From NCBI GenBank assembly GCA_964457725.1, contig CAYWGQ010000091.1, forward strand, positions 1-15,313: 15,313 nt of DNA, given 5' to 3'. The DNA is from FEN-1219 sp964457725 (lineage in GTDB: Bacteria > Pseudomonadota > Gammaproteobacteria > Steroidobacterales > Rariloculaceae). How positions within the stretch are numbered: the first letter of the stretch is position 1; each line of letters starts with the position of its first letter. Positions 1 to 6,657 of this stretch are shown in pieces. Made by a program: the position numbers and the translations under genes. The notes under the pieces are model-generated. The model saw only the letters and a program-made list of their open reading frames with translations, had not been told where the DNA came from and ran no database searches.

Positions 1-104
1 CGCGATTCCCGCCCGGCGTCGATCGAAGGGGTAGGAGCGGCTGTCCAGCCGCGATTCCCGCCCGGCGTCGATCGAAGGGGTAGGAGCGGCTGTCCAGCCG
101 CGAT
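1..104. repeat. 49-bp tandem repeat built on a GTAG-headed REP palindrome
   Basis: Bases 1-49 and 50-98 are identical, and a third copy begins at 99 but diverges after about six bases. The left end is cut by the window edge, so the array may continue leftward. Each unit contains a REP-like core at 31-55 and 80-104: head GTAG, then GAGCGGCT, a 4-nt loop GTCC, then AGCCGCGAT. The 6-bp arms GCGGCT/AGCCGC (37-42/47-52 and 86-91/96-101) pair perfectly. The spacer between cores ends in ATCGAAGGG. REPs with a GTAG head are known in Stenotrophomonas and relatives, where RAYT transposases mobilise or maintain them. No RAYT gene is in this window. The array sits 24 bp beyond the 3' end of queG. Confidence 0.85.
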
Positions 105-127
105 CTCTTCCTTCGGTGACCCGCCGT

Positions 128-1180
128 CTACTCGTGGCGGGCGAGCGCCCAGCGGACGTGCTCGCGGACGAGCGCCGACGGATCGTCGGCGCGCGCGCGG
201 AGCGCCGCGACGACGGCTTCGCTCGTCGGCGCGTTGCCGAGCGCGACCGCGATGTTCCTGAGCCAGCCTTCGTAGCCCGCGCGCCGCAGCGCGCTGCCCT
301 CGGTGCGCGCGGACCACTCGGCTTCCGTCCATGCGAAGAGCTCCGTCAACGCGGCGTCATCGAGCCCGTGCCGCGGCGTGAAGTCGCGCTCGCCGGTCGG
401 CCGCGCGTACTTGTTCCACGGGCAGACGAGCTGGCAATCGTCGCAGCCGAAGATGCGGTTGCCGATCGCCGGGCGTAGCGCTTCGGGGATCGGTCCGCGA
501 TTCTCGATCGTGAGGTAGCTCACGCAGCGGCGCGCGTCGAGCTCGTAGGGCGCGACGATCGCGTCGGTCGGGCAGACGTCGAGACACGCCGTGCAAGAGC
601 CGCAATGTGCGCTCACCGGCGCGTCCGCGGGCAGCGGCAGATCGGTGTAGAGCTCGCCGAGGAAAAACCACGAGCCGCCATGCCGATCGATCAGGTTCGT
701 GTGCTTGCCGATCCAGCCGAGCCCAGCGCTGCGTGCGAGCGCGCGCTCGAGCACCGGGCCGCTGTCGACGAACACTCGATAGCCGAACGGCCCGATCCGT
801 TCCTCGATCGCGCGGGCGAGATCGCGAAGCCGCGCCCGCAGCACCTTGTGGTAGTCGCGCCCGAGCGCATAGCGCGCGACGTACGCACGCGTGCCGTCGG
901 CGAGCACGCGCTCGGCTGGCGCGGCGTCGGCCGGCCAGTAATCCATCCGAGCGGAGATCACGCGCACGGTGCCCGGCACGAGATCGGCAGGACGAGAGCG
1001 CTTCGTGCCGTGGCGCGCCATGTATGCCATCTCGCCGTGGCGGCCGAGCGCGAGCCACCGGCCGAGCCACGCCTCGTCCTCGCCGAGCTCGATCGTCGCG
1101 ATGCCGGTGCGCTGGAAGCCGAGCGACGTGCCGAGCGCTTTGATCTCGGCGGCCAGCCTTTCGAGCGTGTGCGTGTCCAA
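128..1180 (-). CDS. queG: epoxyqueuosine reductase QueG
   Basis: This enzyme reduces epoxyqueuosine to queuosine at tRNA position 34, the last step of queuosine synthesis. It uses cobalamin and two [4Fe-4S] clusters and acts in the cytoplasm. The 350-residue protein has the family's VDSGPVLER segment, whose Asp139 matches the catalytic acid. It also has GLGWIGKH, the ferredoxin-like cysteines CGSCTACLDVCP (193-204), ARRCVSYLTIE with Cys219, and CDDCQLVCPWN (246-256). The C-terminus is HEAT-like (WLRNIAVALGNAP). E. coli QueG is somewhat longer at its C-terminus. The reading frame stays open far upstream, but homology ends at DTHTLERLAAEIK, so I chose the TTG at 1180. It has no clear ribosome binding site, and no ATG or GTG lies nearby. 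The gene diverges from nnr, as yjeS does from yjeF in E. coli. Function is certain; the exact start is less so. Confidence 0.95.
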   Translation of the reverse strand: MDTHTLERLAAEIKALGTSLGFQRTGIATIELGEDEAWLGRWLALGRHGEMAYMARHGTKRSRPADLVPGTVRVISARMDYWPADAAPAERVLADGTRAYVARYALGRDYHKVLRARLRDLARAIEERIGPFGYRVFVDSGPVLERALARSAGLGWIGKHTNLIDRHGGSWFFLGELYTDLPLPADAPVSAHCGSCTACLDVCPTDAIVAPYELDARRCVSYLTIENRGPIPEALRPAIGNRIFGCDDCQLVCPWNKYARPTGERDFTPRHGLDDAALTELFAWTEAEWSARTEGSALRRAGYEGWLRNIAVALGNAPTSEAVVAALRARADDPSALVREHVRWALARHE

Positions 1181-1213
1181 GAGTGGCGGCCGTAAGAGGG
1201 CTTGCGGCCGCTC

Positions 1214-1221
1214 AGTATAAT
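1214..1221. promoter_or_regulatory. symmetric bidirectional -10 element between queG and nnr
   Basis: The octamer AGTATAAT gives a perfect TATAAT on the plus strand (1216-1221) and TATACT on the minus strand (1219 down to 1214). A start about 7 nt downstream would fall at about 1228 for nnr, next to its ATG at 1229, and at about 1207 for queG, leaving a leader of roughly 27 nt. No convincing -35 hexamer is visible for either direction. Divergent transcription from symmetric -10 elements is established in bacteria. That this copy works both ways is inference from sequence. Confidence 0.55.
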
Positions 1222-1228
1222 CGCCGCA

Positions 1229-2734
1229 ATGAGCGCACCCGCCGAACGGCTGCCGCAAGCGATCTACTCCGTCGCGCAAGTGCGGCAGCTCGACCGCATC
1301 GCGATCGAGCGGCACGGAATCCCAGGCTACGAGCTGATGACGCGCGCGGCGCACGCGGCGCTCGACGTCCTCCAAGCCGAGTGGCCTGCCGCGCGCCGGA
1401 TCGAGGTGTATTGCGGCGCCGGCAACAACGGCGGCGACGGCTACGTGCTCGCGCGGCTCGCGCGTGCGGCGGGCCGCGACGTCCGGGTCGTCGCGGTCGC
1501 CCAGCCGGAGGGACTGCGCGGGGACGCCGCGCGGGCGCACGCGGATTGCGTTGCGGCCGGCGTGCCGATCGTGCCGCTCGGGCAAGATGCGTCGTTCGCC
1601 GCGGAGCTGATCGTCGACGGGCTCCTCGGCACGGGCGCGTCGCGGCCGGTCGACGGGCATTTCGCGCGGGCGATCGCGGCGATCGGTGCCGCCGGCGTGC
1701 CGGTGCTCGCGCTCGACATCCCGAGCGGCCTGCACGGCGACACGGGCGAGGTGCTCGGGCTCGCCGTCGCGGCCGACGTGACGATCACGTTCGTCGGCTT
1801 GAAGACCGGGCTGTTCCTCGGCGAGGCGCCCGATCACCGCGGGCGGCTGGAGTTTGCGGGGCTCGGCGTGCCGGGCGAGGCGTACGCGGAGGTCGAGCCG
1901 CCGCTCCGCCGGCTCGTGCTCGACGACCTTCGGGCCGCGCTGCCGCCGCGGCGGCGAAGCGCGCACAAGGGCAGCCACGGCCGGCTGCTCGTCGTCGGCG
2001 GCGGCGAGGGGATGCCGGGCGCGGCCCGGCTCGCGGCGGAGGCGGCGCTCAGGACGGGCGCGGGTCTCGTCTACGTGGCGACGCACCCCTCGTCGGTCGG
2101 CCCGGTCATGGCGGGCCGGCCGGAGCTAATCTGCCACGGGATCGGCAAACCCGAGGATCTCGATCCGCTGCTCGCCGCCTGCGACGGGATCGTCGCCGGC
2201 CCCGGGCTCGGTCGAACGCCGTGGGCGGAGGCGCTCTGGCAGCGCGTGCTCGCGGCGCCGCGGCCGCTCGTCGCCGACGCGGATGCGCTGAACCTGCTCG
2301 CCGCGCGGCCGACGCGGCGCGAACGTTGGCTTCTGACCCCGCACCCGGCCGAGGCCGGACGGCTGCTCGGCAGCGATGCGGCCGCCGTGCAGCGCGACCG
2401 CGCAGGCGCGGCGACCGCGCTCGTTGCGCGCTACGGCGCCGCCGCCGTGCTGAAGGGTGCGTGCAGCCTCGTCGCCGCGGCTGAGCCCGACGGGCGCCCG
2501 GACATACGGGTGTGCGACCGCGGCAACCCAGGGATGGCGACCGCCGGGACCGGCGACGTGCTCGCCGGCGTCCTCGGCGCGCTGCTCGTGCAGACCGGCG
2601 ACCTCGCCTGCGCCGCGCGTGCGGGCGTGCTGCTCCACGCGCTCGCCGGCGATGCCGCGGCCGCGGGCGGCGAGCGCGGGATGATCGCTGGCGACCTCCT
2701 GCCGCAGCTTCGCGAATGGGCGAATCCGAGCTGA
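1229..2734 (+). CDS. nnr: bifunctional NAD(P)H-hydrate epimerase / ADP-dependent NAD(P)HX dehydratase
   Basis: This is a metabolite-repair enzyme. The N-terminal YjeF_N domain (about 10-225) epimerises R- and S-NAD(P)HX. The C-terminal ribokinase-like domain (about 230-495) dehydrates S-NAD(P)HX back to NAD(P)H using ADP. Visible motifs are GNNGGDG (65-71), ALDIPSGLHGDTG (161-173), KGSHGRLLVVGGGEGMPGAA (247-266), GPGLG (324-328), LTPHPAEAGRLL (369-380) and the nucleotide-binding GNPGMATAGTGDVLAGVLG (432-450). At 501 residues it is close to the E. coli protein (about 515). ATG 1229 is preferred over an in-frame TTG at 1202, because the -10 element at 1216-1221 lies between them. There is no Shine-Dalgarno, which fits a leaderless message. 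The 3' end overlaps tsaE by 19 bp, so the two are probably translationally coupled. Confidence 0.95.
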   Translation: MSAPAERLPQAIYSVAQVRQLDRIAIERHGIPGYELMTRAAHAALDVLQAEWPAARRIEVYCGAGNNGGDGYVLARLARAAGRDVRVVAVAQPEGLRGDAARAHADCVAAGVPIVPLGQDASFAAELIVDGLLGTGASRPVDGHFARAIAAIGAAGVPVLALDIPSGLHGDTGEVLGLAVAADVTITFVGLKTGLFLGEAPDHRGRLEFAGLGVPGEAYAEVEPPLRRLVLDDLRAALPPRRRSAHKGSHGRLLVVGGGEGMPGAARLAAEAALRTGAGLVYVATHPSSVGPVMAGRPELICHGIGKPEDLDPLLAACDGIVAGPGLGRTPWAEALWQRVLAAPRPLVADADALNLLAARPTRRERWLLTPHPAEAGRLLGSDAAAVQRDRAGAATALVARYGAAAVLKGACSLVAAAEPDGRPDIRVCDRGNPGMATAGTGDVLAGVLGALLVQTGDLACAARAGVLLHALAGDAAAAGGERGMIAGDLLPQLREWANPS

Positions 2735-3219
2735 CCCGGCTGCTCAGCTCCGAGCCGGAGCTGGTTGATTTTGCGGCGGAATCAGCGCGGCGCTGGCACG
2801 CCGCGGGCGTCGCGCCGTTGCTCGTCGCGTTGCGCGGCGACCTCGGCGCAGGGAAGACGACGTTCGCGCGCGCGATGCTCCGCGGCCTCGGCCATCGAGG
2901 CCGGGTGCCGTCGCCGACGTTCACGCTGCTCGAGGAGTACCAGGTCGGCCGTCCGGTCCTGCACCTCGATCTCTATCGGCTCGGCAGCGCCGACGAGCTC
3001 GAGAATCTCGGCGTCCGCGACTGGCTCGCCGATCCCGACGCCTGGATGCTCGTCGAGTGGCCGGAGCGCGCGCCGGCGCTGCTCGAGCGTTGCGACCTGC
3101 TGTTGACGCTCGACTTCCACTCCGCGACGGCACGCAGGCTCCGTGCGGAGGCGAAGAGCGCCAACGGCCGCAAGGCCCTGCAGGAAGTTGCTGATCTCCT
3201 TCCTAGCAAGACCCTCTAG
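2716..3219 (+). CDS. tsaE: tRNA threonylcarbamoyladenosine biosynthesis ATPase TsaE
   Basis: TsaE is the P-loop ATPase that works with TsaB, TsaC and TsaD to make t6A at position 37 of ANN-decoding tRNAs in the cytoplasm. The 167-residue protein shows Walker A GDLGAGKT (41-48), the family segment VPSPTFTLLEEY (64-75), HLDLYRL (83-89) and the conserved VEWPERA (113-119). Length is slightly above the usual 150-160 residues, with a lysine- and leucine-containing tail. The ATG at 2716 lies inside the end of nnr (overlap 2716-2734), as expected for the yjeF-yjeE pair. The frame is open upstream, but that part is an arginine-rich shadow of nnr with no homology. The overlap implies co-transcription with nnr. 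Confidence 0.95.
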   Translation: MGESELTRLLSSEPELVDFAAESARRWHAAGVAPLLVALRGDLGAGKTTFARAMLRGLGHRGRVPSPTFTLLEEYQVGRPVLHLDLYRLGSADELENLGVRDWLADPDAWMLVEWPERAPALLERCDLLLTLDFHSATARRLRAEAKSANGRKALQEVADLLPSKTL

Positions 3220-3304
3220 ATCACTCATTTTTAATGAAAAGAGTATTGAAAACGCCGATTGAATTCGGGAACATGCGTCGATCCGCGTGTAAAGGGATTC
3301 AGGG
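3220..3304 (+). promoter_or_regulatory. AT-rich spacer with a small palindrome upstream of the amidase gene
   Basis: The first half of this 85-bp gap is strikingly AT-rich against its surroundings. It contains the perfect inverted repeat TCATT-TTT-AATGA (3225-3237) and a TTGAAA hexamer at 3246-3251. With a 17-bp spacer the matching -10 would be GAACAT (3269-3274), a poor match. A promoter for the amidase gene, or an operator, is possible. The stem is too weak and lacks the shape of an intrinsic terminator. Only the composition change and the palindrome are directly visible. Confidence 0.35.
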
Positions 3305-4666
3305 GTGCGTTTCGGGGGTCTCGGGTCGCTGACGATCGTCGCGCTGCTCTGCGTTTGCGCGGGCGTGCGTGCCGCTACCGTCGAGAACGTCCGGCTGTGG
3401 TCCGGGCCGGAATCGACGCGCGTGGTCCTCGATCTCTCCGGTCCCGCCGATCACCGGGTGTTCGAGCTGACCGGGCCGGACCGCGTCGTGATCGACCTTC
3501 CTCGAACGATGCTGCGCGCAGCCGTCGAGCGCGTCGAGCCGCGCGGCTTCGTCGCCGCCGTCCGCGCGGGCGAGCGCGCCGCGGGCGAGCTGCGGGTCGT
3601 GCTCGACCTGAAACAGCCGGTGCGGCCGAAGAGCTTCCTGCTGCCGCCGGGCGACGGTTTCGGCCATCGGCTCGTGATCGATCTCTTGCCGCCGGAGACT
3701 GCGGCGCCGGTCGTGCGACAGCCGCCGCCTTCGCCGCCGGCCGCGACGCCCGCTGTCGCAACCGCCCGGGCTCCGGCCGCAGCCCCGCGGCCGCCGGGCC
3801 GCGATCTCGTGATTGCGATCGACGCCGGCCACGGCGGCGAGGATCCGGGCGCGATCGGCCGCAAGGGCGCGCGTGAGAAGGACGTCGTGCTCGCGATCGC
3901 ACGGCGTCTCGCGGACGAAATTCGCGAGCAGCCGGGAATGCGGCCGCTGCTGATCCGCGACGGCGACTATCTCGTCTCGCACCGCAAGCGCATGCAGATC
4001 GCGCGCGAGGCCGAGGCGGACTTCTTCATCTCGATCCACGCCGACAGCTATCGCGACGCGAGCGCGAAGGGCGTCACCGTGTACGTGCTGTCCGACAAAG
4101 GAGCGACCGACGAGGCCGCGTTGCTCGTCGCGCGGCGCGAGAACGCGGACCTGATCGGCGGCGTGTCGCTCGCGGACAAGGATCAGGTGCTCGCGCGCGT
4201 GCTGGTCGACCTGTCGCAGAGCGCCGCGCTCTCGGCGAGCACGGCCGCCGGCGAGAAGCTGATCCGGCGGCTCGGTGCGGTCACGACGCTCCGGAAAACG
4301 CAAGTGCAGCGGGCGCCGTTCCTCGTCCTGAAGTCGCCCGACATTCCGTCGTTGCTGATCGAGACTGGCTACATCTCGAACCCGAACGAAGAGGCGCTGC
4401 TCCGCGACCCGAAGCACCAGGCGCGCATCGCGCGCGCGTTGCGGGACGGCATCGTCGATTATTTCGTCGCGAACCCGCCGCCCGGCAGCTCGTTCGCGAA
4501 CGGCAGGGTGACGCGGCCGCCGGTGCAGCACGTGATCTCGAGGGGAGAGACGCTCTCAGGCATCGCCGAGCGGTACAACGTGAGCCCGCAGGTGATCCGG
4601 CGCTCGAACAGCCTGAAGAGCGACGTGATCCGCGTCGGCCAAGTCCTGACGATCCCGCCAGGCTAA
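3305..4666 (+). CDS. N-acetylmuramoyl-L-alanine amidase, AmiB/AmiC type with AMIN and LysM domains
   Basis: This periplasmic zinc amidase cleaves the bond between MurNAc and L-Ala during daughter-cell separation. Residues 1-23 look like a signal peptide ending AGVRA, followed by an AMIN domain (about 25-128) that targets the protein to septal peptidoglycan. A proline/alanine-rich linker (about 130-166) leads to an Amidase_3 catalytic domain (about 168-388). A C-terminal LysM domain (407-451, from QHVISRGETLSGIAERY) follows. Expected zinc ligands and catalytic residues are present: His176 in DAGHGGEDPGA, Glu191 in REKD, His245 in SIHADS and Glu353 in IETGYISN. GTG 3305 is the first possible start after an in-frame TAA, with AAAGGG (3291-3296) 8 nt upstream. 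E. coli has amiB at this position, so amiB is the syntenic name. I leave the symbol blank because AmiB and AmiC are hard to separate by eye. Confidence 0.93.
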   Translation: MRFGGLGSLTIVALLCVCAGVRAATVENVRLWSGPESTRVVLDLSGPADHRVFELTGPDRVVIDLPRTMLRAAVERVEPRGFVAAVRAGERAAGELRVVLDLKQPVRPKSFLLPPGDGFGHRLVIDLLPPETAAPVVRQPPPSPPAATPAVATARAPAAAPRPPGRDLVIAIDAGHGGEDPGAIGRKGAREKDVVLAIARRLADEIREQPGMRPLLIRDGDYLVSHRKRMQIAREAEADFFISIHADSYRDASAKGVTVYVLSDKGATDEAALLVARRENADLIGGVSLADKDQVLARVLVDLSQSAALSASTAAGEKLIRRLGAVTTLRKTQVQRAPFLVLKSPDIPSLLIETGYISNPNEEALLRDPKHQARIARALRDGIVDYFVANPPPGSSFANGRVTRPPVQHVISRGETLSGIAERYNVSPQVIRRSNSLKSDVIRVGQVLTIPPG

Positions 4667-4695
4667 TTTCCCAACCGCCGCGGTCGGCTGTCGCC

Positions 4696-4720
4696 GTAGG
4701 AGCGGCTGCCCGCCCGCGAT
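4696..4720 (+). repeat. GTAG-headed REP element, forward orientation
   Basis: This copy starts GTAGGAGCGGCT and ends GCGAT like the copies at the left edge. The middle is altered to GCCCGCC, so only a shorter GCGG/CCGC stem pairs cleanly. It lies 29 bp after the amidase stop codon and faces the inverted copy at 4777-4801. Confidence 0.75.
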
Positions 4721-4776
4721 CTTTGCGGCGTGCCCCGGCGTTCGCGGTTGGCAGCCTCTCCGACCAAGAGAAGAGG

Positions 4777-4801
4777 ATTGCGGCTGGACAGCCGCTCCTA
4801 C
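4777..4801 (-). repeat. GTAG-headed REP element, inverted orientation
   Basis: On the minus strand this reads GTAGGAGCGGCT, loop GTCC, AGCCGCAAT. It differs by one base from the two copies at 31-55 and 80-104. The sequence just beyond it on the minus strand (about 4776-4762) also resembles that beyond 104, so homology may exceed the core. A 14-nt near-direct repeat flanks it (4763-4776 and 4800-4813, ACCAAGRGAAGRGG). With 4696-4720 it forms an inverted REP pair of about 106 bp, the architecture called REPIN or BIME. Confidence 0.8.
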
Positions 4802-4821
4802 CAAGGGAAGGGGGGTGGCGG

Positions 4822-4837
4822 CGCGGAGGCCGCTCCT
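4822..4837 (-). repeat. degenerate REP half next to the mutL promoter
   Basis: On the minus strand this reads AGGAGCGGCCTCCGCG, matching AGGAGCGGC of the REP core and then diverging. It is probably a decayed or partial copy. In this GC-rich context a chance match cannot be excluded. Confidence 0.4.
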
Positions 4838-4851
4838 CGGCGTTTCGGTCG

Positions 4852-4857
4852 TAGAAT
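4852..4857 (+). promoter_or_regulatory. putative -10 element for mutL
   Basis: TAGAAT differs from TATAAT at one position. Its last base is 6 nt before the mutL GTG at 4864, so a normal start point would coincide with the initiation codon and give a leaderless message. No -35 box is recognisable at the usual distance. The spacing closely matches that at nnr, where 7 nt separate TATAAT and ATG. Confidence 0.45.
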
Positions 4858-4863
4858 GCCCGC

Positions 4864-6657
4864 GTGCCGATCCGAGTCCTCCCTTCCCAGCTGATCGATC
4901 AGATTGCCGCCGGCGAGGTCGTCGAGCGGCCGGCGTCGGTCGTGAAAGAGCTCGTCGAGAACGCGCTCGACGCGGGCGCGACCGCGATCACGGTGGAGAT
5001 CGAGGCCGGCGGCCTCAAGCTGATCCGGGTGACCGACGACGGTTGCGGCATCCCCCGAGAAGAGCTGCCGCTCGCGCTCGCGCGCCACGCGACGAGCAAG
5101 ATCGGCAGCCTCGACGACCTCGAGGCGCTGACGTCGTTCGGCTTCCGCGGCGAGGCGTTGCCGAGCATCGCGTCGGTCGCACGCTTGACGCTGACGTCGC
5201 GCGTCGCAGGGGAGGACGCCGCGTGGAGCGTCACGGCCGACGGCGGCGAGATCGCGCCGCCGCGTCCCGCGCCGCACCCGCCCGGCACGACCGTCGAGGT
5301 GCGGGATCTCTTTTTCAACACTCCGGCGCGGCGCAAGTTCCAGCGCAGCGAGCGCACCGAGGCGGGCCAAGTCGACGTGATCGTCAAGAGTCTCGCGCTC
5401 TCGCGATTCGACGTGCACGTGCGCTTCGGCGCGAACGGCCGCGAGCTCTTCGCGCTGCCGCCCGCACGCTCGCGGCACGAGCAGGAGGCGCGCGTCGCGG
5501 AGCTCTGCGGCACCGCGTTCGTCGAGCACGCGCGCTACCTCGAACGCAAGAGCGACGGGCTCGAGCTTCGCGGCTGGCTCGCCGCGCCGACCTTCTCGCG
5601 CCACCAGCCCGATCTGCAGTTCACGTTCGTGAACGGCCGGTTCGTCCGCGACAAGCTGCTCCGCCATGCCGTGCGCCTCGGTTACCAGGACGTTCTGTAT
5701 CAGGCGCGTCATCCGGCGTTCGTTCTGTTTCTCGACGTCGAGCCGCGCCGGGTCGACGTGAATGCGCATCCGGCGAAGCTCGAGATCCGCTTCCGCGACT
5801 CGCGTCTCGTGCACGACTTCGTGTTCCGCACCGTCGAGCGCGCGCTCGCGAGCACGCTCGACGAGACGCGCCCCGACGGGGCCGGCCCCGCGGCCGCGGC
5901 GGCCGCGTACGCCGCGCCGCTCGGCGCCGTCGCACGCCGCACGGGAGCGGCGGTGCCGGCCGGGCCGCGCGTGCAAGCGCCGCTCGCGTTCGGGGCGGCC
6001 GTGCGCGAGCACGTGCCGCTCTACGCGCGGCTCCACGAGCGGCCGAGCGCGCCGCCCGCGGCGTCCGGCTCGACGCCGCCGCTCGGTTTCGCGCTCGCGC
6101 AGCTCGCCGGTATCTACGTGCTCGCCCAGGACGAGGAGGGGCTCGTGATCGTCGACATGCACGCGGCGCACGAGCGGATTCTGTACGAGCGCTTGAAGCG
6201 CAGCGCCGAGGGCGCGTCGCTCGAGCGCCAGGCGCTGCTCGTGCCGATCGAGATCGAGGTGACCGAGCGCGAAGCCGAGCTCGCCGAGGACGCCGCGGAA
6301 GAGCTCGGACGGCTCGGCTTCACGCTCGCGCGGCGCGGACCGAGGGCGGTGCAGATCGAGGCGGTGCCGGCGCTCCTCGCCGGCGCGGACGCCGCGAGCC
6401 TCGTACGGGATCTTCTCGCGGAGATCGCGGAGGAGGGCACCGCCACGCTGGCGGCGGCGAAGGTCAACGAGCTTCTCGCGACGATGGCGTGCCACGGCGC
6501 GGTTCGTGCGAATCGCACGCTCACGCTCGAGGAGATGAATGCGCTGCTGCGGGAGATGGAGCGTACCGAGCGCTCCGATCAGTGCAACCACGGCCGGCCG
6601 ACCTGGACGCGGATCAGCCTGCCCGAGCTCGACCGGCTGTTTCTGCGCGGGCGATGA
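4864..6657 (+). CDS. mutL: DNA mismatch repair protein MutL
   Basis: MutL couples mismatch recognition by MutS to strand incision. The N-terminal GHKL ATPase (1 to about 330) shows KELVENALDAGAT (28-40; Glu29 and Asn33 for ATP/Mg), DDGCGI (58-63), RHATSKI, FGFRGEAL (92-99), FNTPARRKF and DVNAHPAKLEIRF (298-310). An alanine-rich linker (about 335-400) leads to the dimerisation domain. That domain holds three endonuclease-type motifs absent from E. coli MutL: DMHAAHERILYE (431-442), ACHGAVRAN (542-550) and CNHGRPT (574-580). The protein has 597 residues, against about 615 in E. coli. GTG 4864 is chosen because MPIRVLPSQLIDQIAAGEVV is the canonical N-terminus. No ribosome binding site is visible, and a -10-like TAGAAT lies 6 nt upstream. 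The stop overlaps the miaA start as ATGA. Confidence 0.97.
   Translation: MPIRVLPSQLIDQIAAGEVVERPASVVKELVENALDAGATAITVEIEAGGLKLIRVTDDGCGIPREELPLALARHATSKIGSLDDLEALTSFGFRGEALPSIASVARLTLTSRVAGEDAAWSVTADGGEIAPPRPAPHPPGTTVEVRDLFFNTPARRKFQRSERTEAGQVDVIVKSLALSRFDVHVRFGANGRELFALPPARSRHEQEARVAELCGTAFVEHARYLERKSDGLELRGWLAAPTFSRHQPDLQFTFVNGRFVRDKLLRHAVRLGYQDVLYQARHPAFVLFLDVEPRRVDVNAHPAKLEIRFRDSRLVHDFVFRTVERALASTLDETRPDGAGPAAAAAAYAAPLGAVARRTGAAVPAGPRVQAPLAFGAAVREHVPLYARLHERPSAPPAASGSTPPLGFALAQLAGIYVLAQDEEGLVIVDMHAAHERILYERLKRSAEGASLERQALLVPIEIEVTEREAELAEDAAEELGRLGFTLARRGPRAVQIEAVPALLAGADAASLVRDLLAEIAEEGTATLAAAKVNELLATMACHGAVRANRTLTLEEMNALLREMERTERSDQCNHGRPTWTRISLPELDRLFLRGR

Noticed and set aside
1..104. 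CRISPR array
   Set aside because: Units are identical throughout, with no variable spacers, and the core is a REP palindrome.
1181..2086. Minus-strand open frame continuous with queG, giving an apparent 652-residue protein
   Set aside because: The upstream part is arginine-rich, has no family similarity and lies antisense to nnr. QueG homology begins at about 1180.
3259..3876. Separate gene starting in the tsaE-amidase gap in another frame
   Set aside because: The translation is Arg/Ala-rich shadow of the amidase gene, and no ribosome binding site or domain is visible.
4815..6653. Upstream extension of the miaA frame through mutL, suggesting a fusion protein
   Set aside because: The extension is an arginine/alanine-rich out-of-frame reading of mutL. 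MiaA homology starts right at the ATGA overlap.
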